Numbered from the stretch's first letter, positions 17,919 through 28,065 are shown. The stretch: 64,000 bases of DNA from Xanthomonas dyei (GCF_002939865.1 NZ_MDEE01000004.1:62001-126000), one strand, 5' to 3'. Notes: generated by a model from the letters alone, not told the origin. Program-made: numbers and translations.

Positions 17919-19274
17919 ATGCGCAACGAGCAACTCAAGCCCACACTCGGCACCTGGCAGCTGTGGGGCATTGCGGTGGGCCTGGTGATCTCCGGCGAAT
18001 ACTTCGGTTGGAGTTACGGCTGGGGCACCGCCGGCACGCTGGGATTTCTGGTCACCACCGTGTTGGTCGCTGTGATGTACACCTGCTTCATCTTCAGCTT
18101 TACCGAGCTGACCACGGCCATTCCAAATGCAGGCGGGCCATTCGCCTACAGCCTGCGCGCGTTCGGCACCTATGGCGGGATGCTGGCGGGCCTGGCCACG
18201 TTGATCGAATTCGTATTCGCGCCACCGGCCATCGCAATGGCGATCGGTGCGTATCTGAATGTGCAGTTCCCCACGCTGGACCCGCGCATCGCCGCCATCG
18301 GCGCGTATGTGATCTTCATGAGCTTGAACATTGTCGGCGTGGCGATTGCGGCGGCCTTCGAGCTGATCGTCACCTTGCTGGCAGTGATCGAACTGTTGGT
18401 GTTCATGGGCGTGGTGGCACCGGGTTTCAGCGTGGCGCGCTTCGCCGCCAATGGTTGGGCCGGCAGCGACGTGTTCGGCCCGGCGGCCATCTCCGGCATC
18501 TTTGCCGCAATTCCGTTTGCGATCTGGTTTTTTCTGGCGATCGAAGGCGCAGCGATGGCCGCCGAGGAAGCCAAGGACCCCAAACGCACGATCCCACGTG
18601 CCTACATCGCCGGCATTCTCACCTTGGTGGTGTTGGCGCTGGGGGTGATGGTGTTTGCCGGCGGCGTGGGCGACTGGCGCCAGCTGTCCAACATCAACGA
18701 CCCGCTGCCGCAGGCGATGAAGGCAGTGGTCGGCAACAGTTCGACCTGGTTGCACATGCTGGTGTGGATCGGCTTGTTCGGGCTGGTTGCCAGCTTCCAC
18801 GGCATCATCCTGGGTTACTCGCGGCAATTTTTCGCGCTGGCGCGTGCCGGCTTTTTACCGCACGGGCTGGCCAAGTTGTCGCGCTTTCGTACGCCGCACC
18901 GCGCGATCCTGGCCGGCGGCGCGATCGGCATTGCCGCAATCTGCAGCGACAGCGTGGTGAAGATTCAGGGCATGTCGCTGACGGCGGCAATGATCACCAT
19001 GTCGGTGTTCGGCGCCATCGTGATGTATGTCATGAGCATGCTCAGTTTGTTCAAGCTGCGACGCTCTGAACCTGGGCTGGAGCGCAGCTTCCGTGCACCC
19101 GGGTATCCGGTGGTGCCGGCGATTGCGCTGCTGCTCGCGTTGGTCTGTCTGGTGGCGATGGTGTGGTTCAACCCGATCGTGGCGTTGATCTTTGTCGGCC
19201 TGCTGCTGTTTGGCGCGCTGTGTTGCGTGCTGAGCCTGCGCAGCCAGACGTCAACCGTGGCCGGCGGCAGATGA
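17919..19274 (+). CDS. eat: APC-family ethanolamine permease
   Basis: 451 residues with about twelve transmembrane helices and the APC helix-1 motif (GLVISGEYFGWSYGW), then TTAIPNAGGPFAYSLRAFG and EEAKDPKRTIPRAY. The ethanolamine-type assignment rests on GWSYGWGTAG and on the overlap with eutB. The start at 17919 follows AGGAG with nine bases spacing; ATG 17910 is an alternative. The stop overlaps the eutB ATG. The likely role is uptake of ethanolamine derived from membrane lipids. Confidence 0.9.
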   Translation: MRNEQLKPTLGTWQLWGIAVGLVISGEYFGWSYGWGTAGTLGFLVTTVLVAVMYTCFIFSFTELTTAIPNAGGPFAYSLRAFGTYGGMLAGLATLIEFVFAPPAIAMAIGAYLNVQFPTLDPRIAAIGAYVIFMSLNIVGVAIAAAFELIVTLLAVIELLVFMGVVAPGFSVARFAANGWAGSDVFGPAAISGIFAAIPFAIWFFLAIEGAAMAAEEAKDPKRTIPRAYIAGILTLVVLALGVMVFAGGVGDWRQLSNINDPLPQAMKAVVGNSSTWLHMLVWIGLFGLVASFHGIILGYSRQFFALARAGFLPHGLAKLSRFRTPHRAILAGGAIGIAAICSDSVVKIQGMSLTAAMITMSVFGAIVMYVMSMLSLFKLRRSEPGLERSFRAPGYPVVPAIALLLALVCLVAMVWFNPIVALIFVGLLLFGALCCVLSLRSQTSTVAGGR

Positions 19275-20683
19275 GCGGCTTTACGTTTACGGCCGGCGGC
19301 GAGCGGTTCCGGTTTGCCGATCTCAAAACGTTGCTGGCCAAGGCGACGCCGGCACGTTCGGGCGATCAACTGGCCGGGCTTGCGGCCGATTCCGAGCTGC
19401 AGCGCGTCGCGGCGCAGACGGCGCTGGCAGACCTGCCGTTGCGGCATTTCCTCGATGAAGCCGTGGTGCCGTATGACACCGATGAAGTCACCCGGCTGAT
19501 CGTCGACCAGCACGACGCGCATGCATTCGCTGCAGTGGCGCACCTCACCGTCGGCGGGTTTCGCGATTGGTTGCTGAGCGCGCAGGCCGATGAAGCCGCA
19601 CTGGCCGCGCTGGCCCCCGGCCTGAGCCCGGAAATGGTGGCCGCGGTGTCCAAATTGATGCGCGTGCAGGACCTGATCCTGGTCGCGCAAAAGATCCGCG
19701 TGGTCACGCGCTTTCGCAATACCTTGGGGCTGCGTGGGCGGCTATCCACGCGCCTGCAACCCAATCATCCCACCGACGATGCCACCGGCATTGCCGCCAG
19801 CGTGCTCGACGGGCTGTTGTACGGCAATGGCGATGCGGTGATCGGCATCAATCCGGCAAGCGATAGCCTGGCGGCCACCACCGCGCTGTTGCGCATGCTC
19901 GATGCGGTGATCACCGGCTACCAGATCCCCACGCAGTCGTGCGTGCTGGCGCATATCACCACCACCATCGAGGCCATCAATCGCGGCGTACCGGTGGATC
20001 TGGTGTTCCAGTCCATCGCAGGCACGGAGGCTGCGAATGCCAGCTTCGGCATCAACCTGGCGGTACTGCAGGAGGGCTACGAGGCGGGGCTGTCCTTGCG
20101 GCGCGGCAGCGTCGGCGACAACGTGATGTATTTCGAAACCGGCCAGGGCAGCGCGCTGTCGGCCAACGCACATCATGGCGTGGATCAACAGACCTGCGAA
20201 GTGCGCGCCTACGCGGTGGCACGACAGTTCAAGCCGCTGCTGGTGAACACCGTGGTCGGCTTCATCGGCCCGGAGTATCTCTACGATGGCAAGCAGATCA
20301 TTCGTGCGGGGCTGGAGGATCATTTCTGCGGCAAATTGCTTGGCGTGCCGATGGGTTGCGATATCTGCTACACCAACCATGCCGAAGCCGACCAGGACGA
20401 CATGGATGTGTTGCTGACCCTGCTCGGCACCGCCGGCATCAACTTCATCATGGGGATTCCCGGCTCGGACGATGTGATGCTGAATTACCAGACAACCTCT
20501 TTCCACGATGCGCTGTATGCGCGTCAGGCACTTGGCCTGCGTGCAGCGCCCGAGTTCGAGCAATGGCTGGAACAACAAGGCATCTTGCGGCTACAGCAGG
20601 ATGGGCGGTTTGCATTGGGTAGCGAGGTGCCCGCGGCGTTTCGCCGTGCGCTGCAGCACTTCCCCAGTGGGTCGCCGCAATGA
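19271..20683 (+). CDS. eutB: Ethanolamine ammonia-lyase large subunit
   Basis: 470-residue TIM-barrel subunit of the adenosylcobalamin-dependent enzyme splitting ethanolamine to acetaldehyde and ammonia. Family hallmarks include [43 protein letters not shown] and [23 protein letters not shown]. It overlaps the permease by 4 bp and eutC by 4 bp. No reactivase (eutA), aldehyde dehydrogenase or microcompartment genes are nearby. Confidence 0.95.
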   Translation: MSGFTFTAGGERFRFADLKTLLAKATPARSGDQLAGLAADSELQRVAAQTALADLPLRHFLDEAVVPYDTDEVTRLIVDQHDAHAFAAVAHLTVGGFRDWLLSAQADEAALAALAPGLSPEMVAAVSKLMRVQDLILVAQKIRVVTRFRNTLGLRGRLSTRLQPNHPTDDATGIAASVLDGLLYGNGDAVIGINPASDSLAATTALLRMLDAVITGYQIPTQSCVLAHITTTIEAINRGVPVDLVFQSIAGTEAANASFGINLAVLQEGYEAGLSLRRGSVGDNVMYFETGQGSALSANAHHGVDQQTCEVRAYAVARQFKPLLVNTVVGFIGPEYLYDGKQIIRAGLEDHFCGKLLGVPMGCDICYTNHAEADQDDMDVLLTLLGTAGINFIMGIPGSDDVMLNYQTTSFHDALYARQALGLRAAPEFEQWLEQQGILRLQQDGRFALGSEVPAAFRRALQHFPSGSPQ

Positions 20684-21501
20684 GCGACCCGACGACACCC
20701 CCGCACGATGCCTGGGCGCAACTGCGTCGGCTCACCCCTGCGCGCATCGCACTCGGGCGGGTCGGCACCAGTCTGCCCACTGCCGCGCATCTGGATTTCC
20801 AGCTCGCGCATGCGCAGGCGCGCGATGCGGTGCATCTGGCATTCGACCCGGCACCATTGCAGGCCGCACTGGAACAACGTGGGCGCAGCAGCATTCTGTT
20901 GCACAGCGCTGCGCTGGACCGGCATGCCTATCTGCAACGCCCGGATCTGGGCCGCCGGCTGGCCGACGACGCTGCCACGCACCTGCGCGGGCTCACCGCT
21001 GTGCATGGCGGCGGGCATGATGTCGCGGTGGTGGTTGCCGACGGGCTCTCGGCGCTGGCCGTGCATCGGCATGCGGCGCACATGCTCGAACAGATCGATG
21101 CCTTGGCCGCGCATGAAGCCTGGTCGTTGGCGCCGGTCGTGTTGGTTGCACAAGGGCGCGTCGCGATTGGCGACGAGGTCGGCGAGCTGCTCAAGGCACG
21201 CGTGGTGATCGTCTTGATCGGCGAACGGCCGGGCCTGAGTTCGCCCGACAGTCTCGGTCTGTATCTCACCTACACGCCACGCGTCAGCTTGACCGATGCC
21301 GCACGCAATTGCATCTCCAATATCCGTGCCGAAGGACTGAGTTACGCCGACGCCACGCACAAGCTGGCGTATCTGTTGCGCGAAGCGTTCCGCCGTCAGT
21401 TGTCAGGTGTGCAACTCAAGGATGAGGCGGAGCAACCGGCATTGCCGTCGGCGGCGCCTGCCGATGCGGTGCCGCGCACGTTCCTGTTACCGGATGCATA
21501 A
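20680..21501 (+). CDS. eutC: Ethanolamine ammonia-lyase small subunit
   Basis: 273 residues: N-terminal [17 protein letters not shown], then [13 protein letters not shown], central [16 protein letters not shown], and C-terminal [21 protein letters not shown], all typical of EutC. It completes the cobalamin-binding site of the eutBC complex. It is the last gene of the permease-eutB-eutC operon. The tail after residue 250 (about 25 residues) lies beyond the usual core. Confidence 0.94.
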   Translation: MSDPTTPPHDAWAQLRRLTPARIALGRVGTSLPTAAHLDFQLAHAQARDAVHLAFDPAPLQAALEQRGRSSILLHSAALDRHAYLQRPDLGRRLADDAATHLRGLTAVHGGGHDVAVVVADGLSALAVHRHAAHMLEQIDALAAHEAWSLAPVVLVAQGRVAIGDEVGELLKARVVIVLIGERPGLSSPDSLGLYLTYTPRVSLTDAARNCISNIRAEGLSYADATHKLAYLLREAFRRQLSGVQLKDEAEQPALPSAAPADAVPRTFLLPDA

Positions 21502-21651
21502 CGCTTTGGCCGATAGATCGGAGATGGGTCGTCAGCAAGGCGACTCATCAATGACGAGTGCTTGCTAGCCCGCTTGCCGCCGCCTGCCAGATGCAACACG
21601 CGATCATTGCGGGCCGGTTAATGCGAGAGCGCGGCTGGCGCCTGCAGTCAA

Positions 21652-21981
21652 CTATTTTTCGCGCAACGCCCGCTCACTGACGACGCCGTTTTCGTCAATG
21701 GCCAACGTGGCTGGATGCCCGTTATCGTCTATTTCGAAGTCGAAGCGGATATCGCGCTCGATCGCAAAGAAACGCGTGGTCGATTCGGCATAAAGCGTGG
21801 CCACGAAGCTGCCCGCAACAAGTTTCAGGTGGTTGCCATCGATGCTGACCACAATATTCCCGACACGGTTCGCATGGTAACGGCCGGCATAGCGCTCCAG
21901 GGTCGCGGCCGGCAGCATTACGGTGACAGATGGAGGCACGTACGCAACGGGCGCATGCGCATAGCTAAGCACGCGATGCAT
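21652..21981 (-). pseudogene. C-terminal fragment of a serine-hydrolase-type protein
   Basis: 109 residues: LPAATLERYAGRYHANRVGN and then GNHLKLVAGSFVATLYAEST, TRFFAIERDIRFDFEIDDNGHPATLAI. This matches the small beta-barrel domain (DUF3471 type) found at the C terminus of beta-lactamase-like esterases. The catalytic N-terminal domain is absent: upstream (21982-22330) there is only a short unrelated reading frame. Probably a decayed gene; an independent small protein cannot be ruled out. Confidence 0.45.
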
Positions 21982-22330
21982 GCGCCGGTGCCCGTCGTCG
22001 AGTTTTCACACGGTGGTGAAATCGGCTTGCCCGTCCAGGCGTTCTGGCTGATTGCGCTGCTGCACGTAGAAACGGTGGCGGCCCGACAAGATGGCATATC
22101 CATCCTTGAGTGGATGGAACGCCAGGCTTTCATCGATCAGCGCGCGTCGCAGTCGCGATGTCGGATCGGCGCAATGTCCGTTACGCCCGGAAGTCACCAT
22201 GCCAACCGGTCGCTCGCTTGGCCAAACAGTGCGCGATGCGGCCTGCGTGACGTACACCTTCTCGAGCGCGTCGCATGGCAAGCGCCAGGCCGCAAGCGCG
22301 CGGTGACGCAATCATGGGTCTACAGGAGGT
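21982..22330. other. 349-bp stretch without a recognisable gene
   Basis: A 101-codon minus-strand frame (22006-22311) is open but has no family resemblance and no ribosome binding site. It may be leftover sequence of the broken hydrolase gene downstream of it. Confidence 0.4.
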
Positions 22331-22621
22331 CTACCTCAGCGCACCATCCTGCGGATTGCTTGCTGCGTAAGTACTAGTCTGCAGCTCGTTGTCATGCACA
22401 TGACGCAGCGCAGTGCGCACCTCCCCGGGCAACCGATCCACATCCAGTAACACCTTGCCAGAATGCACATCGCGCACCACCGACGCCGGCAGGACGAAAT
22501 CGCCGCCGTTCTCGATATTGATCACCAGCTCGGCGCTGTCGTTGCGAAGTTCGCGCACCGCGCCAATGCCAACTTCGCCGTCGCGCAGGAATACCATCTG
22601 GCCGATTTCGATCTGTTGCAT
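22331..22621 (-). CDS. Small PRC-barrel-like protein
   Basis: 96 residues, MQQIEIGQMVFLRDGEVGIG, with alternating beta strands (SAELVINIENGGDFVLPASVVRDVHSGKVLLDVD) like PRC-barrel or DUF2171 domains, then a helical tail. The start is set by AGGAG six bases before ATG 22621; an ATG seven codons upstream lacks such a site. The function is unknown; relatives are often in stress loci, as is the next gene. Confidence 0.75.
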   Translation of the reverse strand: MQQIEIGQMVFLRDGEVGIGAVRELRNDSAELVINIENGGDFVLPASVVRDVHSGKVLLDVDRLPGEVRTALRHVHDNELQTSTYAASNPQDGALR

Positions 22622-22667
22622 GTCGATCTCCTGGTCGGGCACCGCGACACAAGCGCGCTGCGCCTTG

Positions 22668-22700
22668 GTAGACGATCATCGCGGGTAGACGATCATCGCG
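22668..22700. repeat. Short tandem duplication
   Basis: Two adjacent copies of GGTAGACGATCATCGCG, overlapping by one base. They lie in the gap between the PRC-barrel and stress-protein genes. Confidence 0.8.
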
Positions 22701-22915
22701 CCGCCCGGTGTTCTGCGCTGGTGAAGCGCAGATCAGCGCCGCGTAGGTGCACGCACCATGGCATCGACTGACAAGCGAGCGGACAGCACCACCAAGCGCT
22801 CCAATTCTGTCACGCCATGCGAGCGATGCCAGCACTGTCGGCGCGTGCCGATGACCATCATGCAGCGAAATCAGCGCGCGTCCGCGGCCATGCCGGCCGC
22901 CGATGCGCTTGAACA

Positions 22916-23404
22916 TCAACGCAGCGGGACGTCCGCTACCTTGTCGTGATAATCCTTCTTCGGGTCGACACCGAACAGCACCTTGATACCGGCGAGCAGA
23001 CTGGAACCGTTGAGCCAGATTTGTGCGTGGTCGGCGTCCAGACGCAACAGCGCCAACTTCGGATCGTCCTTGCCGCCTTCGTACCATGCTGCGACATATG
23101 GGTTCCACAACCGCTCGACCACGGCCGGGTCGGTGTCCTCGATCAGCGACCCGCTGATGCTGGCGAATAGATCATGGCCCTTGCTGCTGAAGGCGCCGAT
23201 GACACGACGGCCCTGCCCCAGCATTGCGATCAATGCATTGTCCTTGGACGTGAAAAACCAGATCGGGCCGCCGCTGTCGCCTTCGATCTGCGCGGTCATC
23301 GGACGCGCATGGCCGTCTTCGACGCCATCCAGGCCCAGCATCACGGTGCGGTCGGACTTCAACGCCTTCCAGAATTTTTCCTGCAGTTCTTTGGGATCTG
23401 CCAT
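22916..23404 (-). CDS. General stress protein 26-like (PNPOx-fold) protein
   Basis: 162 residues of the pyridoxamine-phosphate-oxidase-like fold: MLGLDGVEDGHARPMTAQ, GGPIWFFTSKDNALIAML, VIGAFSSKGHDLFASISGSL and WNPYVAAWYEGGKDDPKLALLRLD. In Xanthomonas citri a homologue of this class binds flavin. It probably binds FMN or FAD and acts in stress response; the substrate is unknown. The start at 23404 follows AGGA at seven bases. Confidence 0.85.
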   Translation of the reverse strand: MADPKELQEKFWKALKSDRTVMLGLDGVEDGHARPMTAQIEGDSGGPIWFFTSKDNALIAMLGQGRRVIGAFSSKGHDLFASISGSLIEDTDPAVVERLWNPYVAAWYEGGKDDPKLALLRLDADHAQIWLNGSSLLAGIKVLFGVDPKKDYHDKVADVPLR

Positions 23405-23950
23405 TTCGATTCCTGACATACGCGCTTTTACGCGGGCCGTTGAGTCTGGAAGGCCGCACGCCCACGGCATGTGAGGACACACAGGCAACGCATCGGCACA
23501 AGGCAGCCGCATCGAGACAGCGGCCAAGCTCGACTGACAACACGACTAGGAGCGGCTAACAACATGACTGCGCAGCCGCCAGACGGGTGCTACCGGTGCC
23601 AAGTAAGGCAAGGATCACGCGTACACGCCATTTCATTCGCGCCGCCCGCATCCACCTGACGGCTACTCGCTACGTTGTGAGAGCCGCTCTAATGGCGCGC
23701 ATTGCGACCTGCAGCTGGTGTAAAGCGTGACCACAACGCACATCCTGCACATTGCCTGGCGCCGCCGGCGCCAACAAGCGACCCCGGCAGTACCATCGCT
23801 CTGCACCGCAGGCGGCACCGACGTGAACTCCGACCCGACCACGACGCCTGCTCCATCGCAGGCAACCGCGCTCGACGACTCACGCAGCGCACAACATCTG
23901 CGGCGCCCCCACGTGTCTGTATGCGTCCCTTCCCAAAAGAGCGCCACACC
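23405..23950. other. 546-bp intergenic region before the pectin methylesterase gene
   Basis: No gene seen. It contains AGCGGCTAACAAC (23551-23563), a motif shared with other gaps, and GTTGTGAGAGCCGCT near 23675. It presumably holds the promoter of the pectinesterase gene. I looked for a plant-inducible promoter box (TTCGC-N15-TTCGC) and found none. Confidence 0.5.
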
Positions 23951-25132
23951 ATGTCCGTCTCGCACATCCGCACGACCTGCATCGCCGCTGCACTATTGAG
24001 TCTTGTCAGCGTTGATGCGGCAGCACTCACCGGCACCGCTTCACGTCCGCAGCTCACCAGCAGCGAAGCAAGCACGTACACGATCGCCAAAGCGCTGGCC
24101 AAGGCCGGGCCGATCACTGCATTGGTCACCGACAACTGGAATCCCACTGCCGGCGTTGCCTTGCTCAGCGCGGACTATGCGGTGGCCGCGGATGGCTCCA
24201 CGCGCTACCGCACCGTGCAGTCGGCGATCGATGCGGCAGTGACCGCAGGCGGCACCACGCGTCGCTACATCAGCATCAAGGCGGGCACCTATACCGAACT
24301 GGTGTGCGTGCCGACCAATGCGCCGCCGTTGACCTTGTTCGGACTGGGTGCGGCCAAGGCCGATACCATCATCCGCTTCAACAATGCCAACCCCACGCCC
24401 AAGCCCACCGGGACGGCGAGCCATGCGTGTGCCAGCAATGCCTCGGCCACCACGGTGGGGACGTCCAACAGCGCCACGCTGACGGTACGCGCGGCCGACT
24501 TCCAGGCACGCCATCTGCGTGTGGACAACAATTACGTCGAAGGCACCTACGCGGACAACAACCAGGCGGCTGTCGCGCTGGCAGTGCGCGGCGACAAGGC
24601 GAGCTTCGAAGATGTGCTGGTGACCGGCAACCAGGACACCTTGCTGATCAGTGCGACAAATGCAGCCAATGTCATTCGTGCGTATTTCAAGAACAGCACC
24701 ATCGATGGCGATGTGGATTTCATCTTCGGCTCCGGCGTCGGCGTGTTCGACAATGCCAACATCCGCTCCACCGGCGCGCGCCTGGGAACCAGCCGAGGCG
24801 GCTATATCTTTGCACCCAGCACGCGCCCCGGCAGCGCGTACGGCTTTCTTGCCATCAACAGCACCTTCGTCAGCCTGTCCGGTTCGCCCGACAACCAGAC
24901 CTATCTGGGTCGCGCCTGGGACGAAGGCATCAGCAATCTGGGTGCTTATGTCAACGGCACCTCGCCCAATGGTCAGGTGACGGTACGCAACTCCACGCTG
25001 GGCAGCCATATCAGCAAGACCACACCCTGGAATGCCTCCACCGCAAGCCGCCCTTATTGCAGCAGCAGCTGCACCAATTCGGCAAACCGCTTTTACGAGC
25101 ACGGCAATAGCGGTGCGGGCGCCGCCGACTGA
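23951..25132 (+). CDS. Secreted pectin methylesterase (CE8)
   Basis: 393 residues with a signal peptide (MSVSHIRTTCIAAALLSLVSVDAAA). It removes methyl groups from plant pectin, making it accessible to polygalacturonase. CE8 hallmarks: TVQSAIDAAV, the QDTL motif in GNQDTLLI (about residue 235), DGDVDFIFGSG (catalytic Asp) and YLGRAWDEG near the end. Four clustered cysteines (PYCSSSC, plus CASN and CVPT) suggest disulfides. Export through the type II system is likely. The polygalacturonase gene follows on the same strand. Confidence 0.94.
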   Translation: MSVSHIRTTCIAAALLSLVSVDAAALTGTASRPQLTSSEASTYTIAKALAKAGPITALVTDNWNPTAGVALLSADYAVAADGSTRYRTVQSAIDAAVTAGGTTRRYISIKAGTYTELVCVPTNAPPLTLFGLGAAKADTIIRFNNANPTPKPTGTASHACASNASATTVGTSNSATLTVRAADFQARHLRVDNNYVEGTYADNNQAAVALAVRGDKASFEDVLVTGNQDTLLISATNAANVIRAYFKNSTIDGDVDFIFGSGVGVFDNANIRSTGARLGTSRGGYIFAPSTRPGSAYGFLAINSTFVSLSGSPDNQTYLGRAWDEGISNLGAYVNGTSPNGQVTVRNSTLGSHISKTTPWNASTASRPYCSSSCTNSANRFYEHGNSGAGAAD

Positions 25133-25498
25133 GCGTTAGCCAGGACAGCTGCGTCGCTCTCCAGCAGCCTCGCAGCAAAACCTGCGTTTAGCACTGCACT
25201 CGTCGCCTGTTGGCAACCCGCGTATGCGGCCTGCCAGCAGGCGATGTTGTTTGGCACGTCTCCGCTCCACTGATGGCGGCGCCTTGCTGGATGAGGCAAC
25301 GCGTTGGTTGGCTTCGGAGACGCGGTGCCGAGTTCGCCCCTCTGACGTCGGCAGCCGACACGAGGCGCCACGCTTGCGGCTCCCCTAAGCGATCGACGTA
25401 ACGACATCGATACCCGCACTGCATGCACTGTGACTTCCGCGCACGGTCATCCAGTTGTCATGCAACGTATCGATGCCGCGCCCCATCGGAGCACTTCA
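25133..25498. other. 366-bp gap between the two pectinase genes
   Basis: No gene seen. There is a small hairpin GCCTGCCAGCAGGC (25229-25242). The polygalacturonase promoter must lie here unless the two genes are cotranscribed. Confidence 0.5.
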
Positions 25499-27169
25499 AT
25501 GCAAGCTACGTTTCCCTTTCCAGCCATCGCGCCGCTCACCCTCGCCTTGTTCGGCATGACGACCTTCCAGGCCGGCGCGGCGCGACCGCATGGACAGGAT
25601 GTGCCCGACACCGCGCACAGCATCTCCACTCGTTGGGGCGTGGTCCAGCAGCCGAGCTTGCCGACGCAGATCTGCGCCACGCTCAAGGCGGCGCTGGTAC
25701 CTGTGGCCGGTTCGCTGGACACGCTGGATCCCGATCCCACCCACTCCAAGCGCGATACCGCACGCCTGCAGGCGGCCATCGACGATTGTCCTGCCGGCAG
25801 CGCCGTGCATCTGATCCCCGGCGATGCCGGCGAGTCCGGCCTGCTCAGCGGGCCTCTGACCATCAAGAGTGGAGTCACGTTGTGGATCGACCGCGGCGTC
25901 ACCCTATTCGGCTCGCGTAATCCGCAGGACTACGACAACGGCCTGGGCACCTGCGGCACCGCCACCAGCGACAAGGCCAAGTCGTGCAATCCGCTGATCC
26001 ACATCTCCGATGCGGCCAAGAGCGCCATCGTCGGTACGGGCAAGATCGACGGCCGCGGCGGCAGCACGCTCACTGCCGGGCCCAATGCCGGCAAGGCCAG
26101 CTGGTGGGATCTTGCGTACCTCAACGTTACTCAAGGATTGAGTCAGCATGTGCCGCGTCTGCTGCAGATCGACAACAGCACCGACGTCACCTTGTACGAC
26201 ATCACCCTGGAAAACTCGCCCAATTTCCATGTCATCAGCGACAACGTGGTGGGCCTGACCGCGTGGGGCATCAAGATCCTGGCACCCAGCCTGGTCTATT
26301 CGCGCCCCGGCTACCAATGCCCGGCAGGCAGCACCCCGGACGTCAATCCGCACGCTACCTGCTTTACGCCGGAAACCGCCAAAAACACCGACGGTTTCGA
26401 CCCCGGTCAGTCGAAGAATGTGCTGCTGGCGTACTCGTACATCGGCACCGGCGATGACGGCGTGGCGATCAAGGCGCATGCCAACAGCAAGCGCAGCATT
26501 TCCTCGGAAAACATGCTGTTCGCCTACAACCAGTTCTACTACACCCACGGGTTCTCGCTCGGCAGCGAAACCGATTCGGGCATGCGCCATATCGCCGTGC
26601 GCGGGTTGAGCATCGATGGCTTCAACGCCAACGATGTACAGCGCGATCCCTACTCGGCCAATGGCCTGCGCATCAAGTCCGATGCCTCACGTGGCGGCCA
26701 GGTCTACGACATCAGCTTCGAGAACATCTGCATGCGCGGCGTTGCGCGGCCGCTGGTGTTCGACGCCAACTACGCCAACCCGGCCACCCGCGACAAGCTC
26801 CCGCAGTTCAACGGCATTGCGCTCAGCAACGTGCATTCGCTGGGTTCGACCACGTTGGGCGCCGGCGAACTGAGTTTCTATGGGTATCGCGATGCCAGCA
26901 CCACCCTGCCGATCACCATCTCGCTGGACAATGTCGTGCTGGAAGGCGGCAAGGTCAGCTTCGCACAGCCGCATTTCGGCGGGCCTGCGAGCAACCCGGG
27001 CGCGACGCACTTCACTTTCAAGGGCGGCCCGGTGAGCTTTTACGATCAGCTGACGGAGTCGGTGCCCAACGATGTGCAGCTACAAGGAAAACCTGGCCCG
27101 GGCGCGCCACTGCAATGCAATGACGCCTTTATTGCCTATCACTCGGTGCTGCCGGATTCGCCGATCTGA
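25499..27169 (+). CDS. Secreted polygalacturonase (GH28)
   Basis: 556 residues with an N-terminal signal sequence (MQATFPFPAIAPLTLALFGMTTFQAGA region). It hydrolyses homogalacturonan. Right-handed beta-helix family motifs: NTDGFDPGQS (catalytic NxD), GTGDDGVAIKA (paired Asp), THGFSLGSE (family His-Gly) and NGLRIKSDASRGG (RIK). The start at 25499 follows GGAG with eight bases spacing; a start 23 codons upstream is less likely. A 13-bp hairpin follows the gene at 27216-27245. Confidence 0.95.
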   Translation: MQATFPFPAIAPLTLALFGMTTFQAGAARPHGQDVPDTAHSISTRWGVVQQPSLPTQICATLKAALVPVAGSLDTLDPDPTHSKRDTARLQAAIDDCPAGSAVHLIPGDAGESGLLSGPLTIKSGVTLWIDRGVTLFGSRNPQDYDNGLGTCGTATSDKAKSCNPLIHISDAAKSAIVGTGKIDGRGGSTLTAGPNAGKASWWDLAYLNVTQGLSQHVPRLLQIDNSTDVTLYDITLENSPNFHVISDNVVGLTAWGIKILAPSLVYSRPGYQCPAGSTPDVNPHATCFTPETAKNTDGFDPGQSKNVLLAYSYIGTGDDGVAIKAHANSKRSISSENMLFAYNQFYYTHGFSLGSETDSGMRHIAVRGLSIDGFNANDVQRDPYSANGLRIKSDASRGGQVYDISFENICMRGVARPLVFDANYANPATRDKLPQFNGIALSNVHSLGSTTLGAGELSFYGYRDASTTLPITISLDNVVLEGGKVSFAQPHFGGPASNPGATHFTFKGGPVSFYDQLTESVPNDVQLQGKPGPGAPLQCNDAFIAYHSVLPDSPI

Positions 27170-27215
27170 GTCGAATGCTCTGAGCTGCAGCACACCAGTT
27201 GCACGCTGATGCATC

Positions 27216-27245
27216 GCTTGCTGCGATCAACCGATCGCAGCAAGC
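27216..27245. repeat. Perfect inverted repeat after polygalacturonase
   Basis: GCTTGCTGCGATC, loop AACC, GATCGCAGCAAGC: 13-bp perfect stem. There is no T run on either side, so it is either a transcript-stabilising hairpin or a Rho-type 3' end rather than a classic terminator. Confidence 0.8.
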
Positions 27246-27347
27246 CACCGGTCCAAAACCAACACGTCAACGGGCGCGCACCCGGCCAGCCGGCGGCGCG
27301 CACCAGTGCGCTTGCACGGTACGGGCTTGCGGCCCACGCAGTTGCGC

Positions 27348-28037
27348 TCAGTCCGCGCCGCTGGCTGCGCGCCAGCTATGCCATAGCTGCTGCACCGGCG
27401 GCGGATAGGCCTCCTTGCCGCCTAGTTCGCGTTGCAAGCGTAGCCGTGCCAGACGCGACCACACCCGATGCGGCCGCGCCAATGCCGGCTTGCGTGGCCA
27501 TGCACGCAACAGCTGCGTGCGCCAGGCCACCGTGGTGACACCGCCAGGCGCGGCGCTGTCGCCGGCCACGCGCTGCCGCGCGTCCAGCCATTGCACCGAT
27601 ACCGCAGTGGCATCGCTTGGCACCGTGCGCGTAAACAGCACCGCTTCCACTGCAACCACTGCCTCGGAAAAACCACGCAGTTGATCCAGCGCCTGCTGCA
27701 GCGATGCAGGCTGCGCGCGTGCCACCTGCATCGCCGGCAAGGTCTCGGCCAACTGCGCCCACGGCGCACGCACCGGCTCCAGCACGCGTCCCAACGGATG
27801 CCGCGAGCGTTGACCGGACCAATCGCGCAGCTCCTGCTGCCACCACGCCAGCTTGGCGTCGGCCGGCAACGGGTCGCCGGGGATATTCATGATGTCCTCC
27901 CATTCCTGCAGCAAGGCGAACCAGGCCGCGGTCAGGTGGCGCTGCGCTGCGGGAACGAACGGCTCGGCAACCGACCACTCCGGCCAGCGGGTTCGCCACT
28001 TGTCGAGAAAACTGTCGAGAGCGCTGGATTGGCTCAT
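27348..28037 (-). CDS. Phytoene/squalene synthase-like protein (weak match)
   Basis: 229 residues, all-helical: LDSFLDKWRTRWPEWSVAEP, then EWEDIMNIPGDPLPADAKLAWWQQELRDW, RHPLGRVLEP. The AKLAWWQQEL-RHPLGRVL pattern resembles the N-terminal part of proteins called squalene/phytoene synthase-like, but the Asp-rich DxxxD catalytic motifs of true synthases are not evident, so enzymatic activity is doubtful. It is the last gene of the mtaD-ubiG-gph line, 28 bp after gph. Confidence 0.6.
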   Translation of the reverse strand: MSQSSALDSFLDKWRTRWPEWSVAEPFVPAAQRHLTAAWFALLQEWEDIMNIPGDPLPADAKLAWWQQELRDWSGQRSRHPLGRVLEPVRAPWAQLAETLPAMQVARAQPASLQQALDQLRGFSEAVVAVEAVLFTRTVPSDATAVSVQWLDARQRVAGDSAAPGGVTTVAWRTQLLRAWPRKPALARPHRVWSRLARLRLQRELGGKEAYPPPVQQLWHSWRAASGAD

Positions 28038-28065
28038 GGCGGGTCCAGAAATAAGTTCAAAAGAA

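Noticed and set aside
23405-25498. Plant-inducible promoter box (TTCGC-N15-TTCGC) before the pectinase genes
   Set aside because: Single TTCGC words occur but no pair at the right spacing.
27216-27245. Polygalacturonase terminator
   Set aside because: The 13-bp stem has no following T run, so listed only as an inverted repeat.
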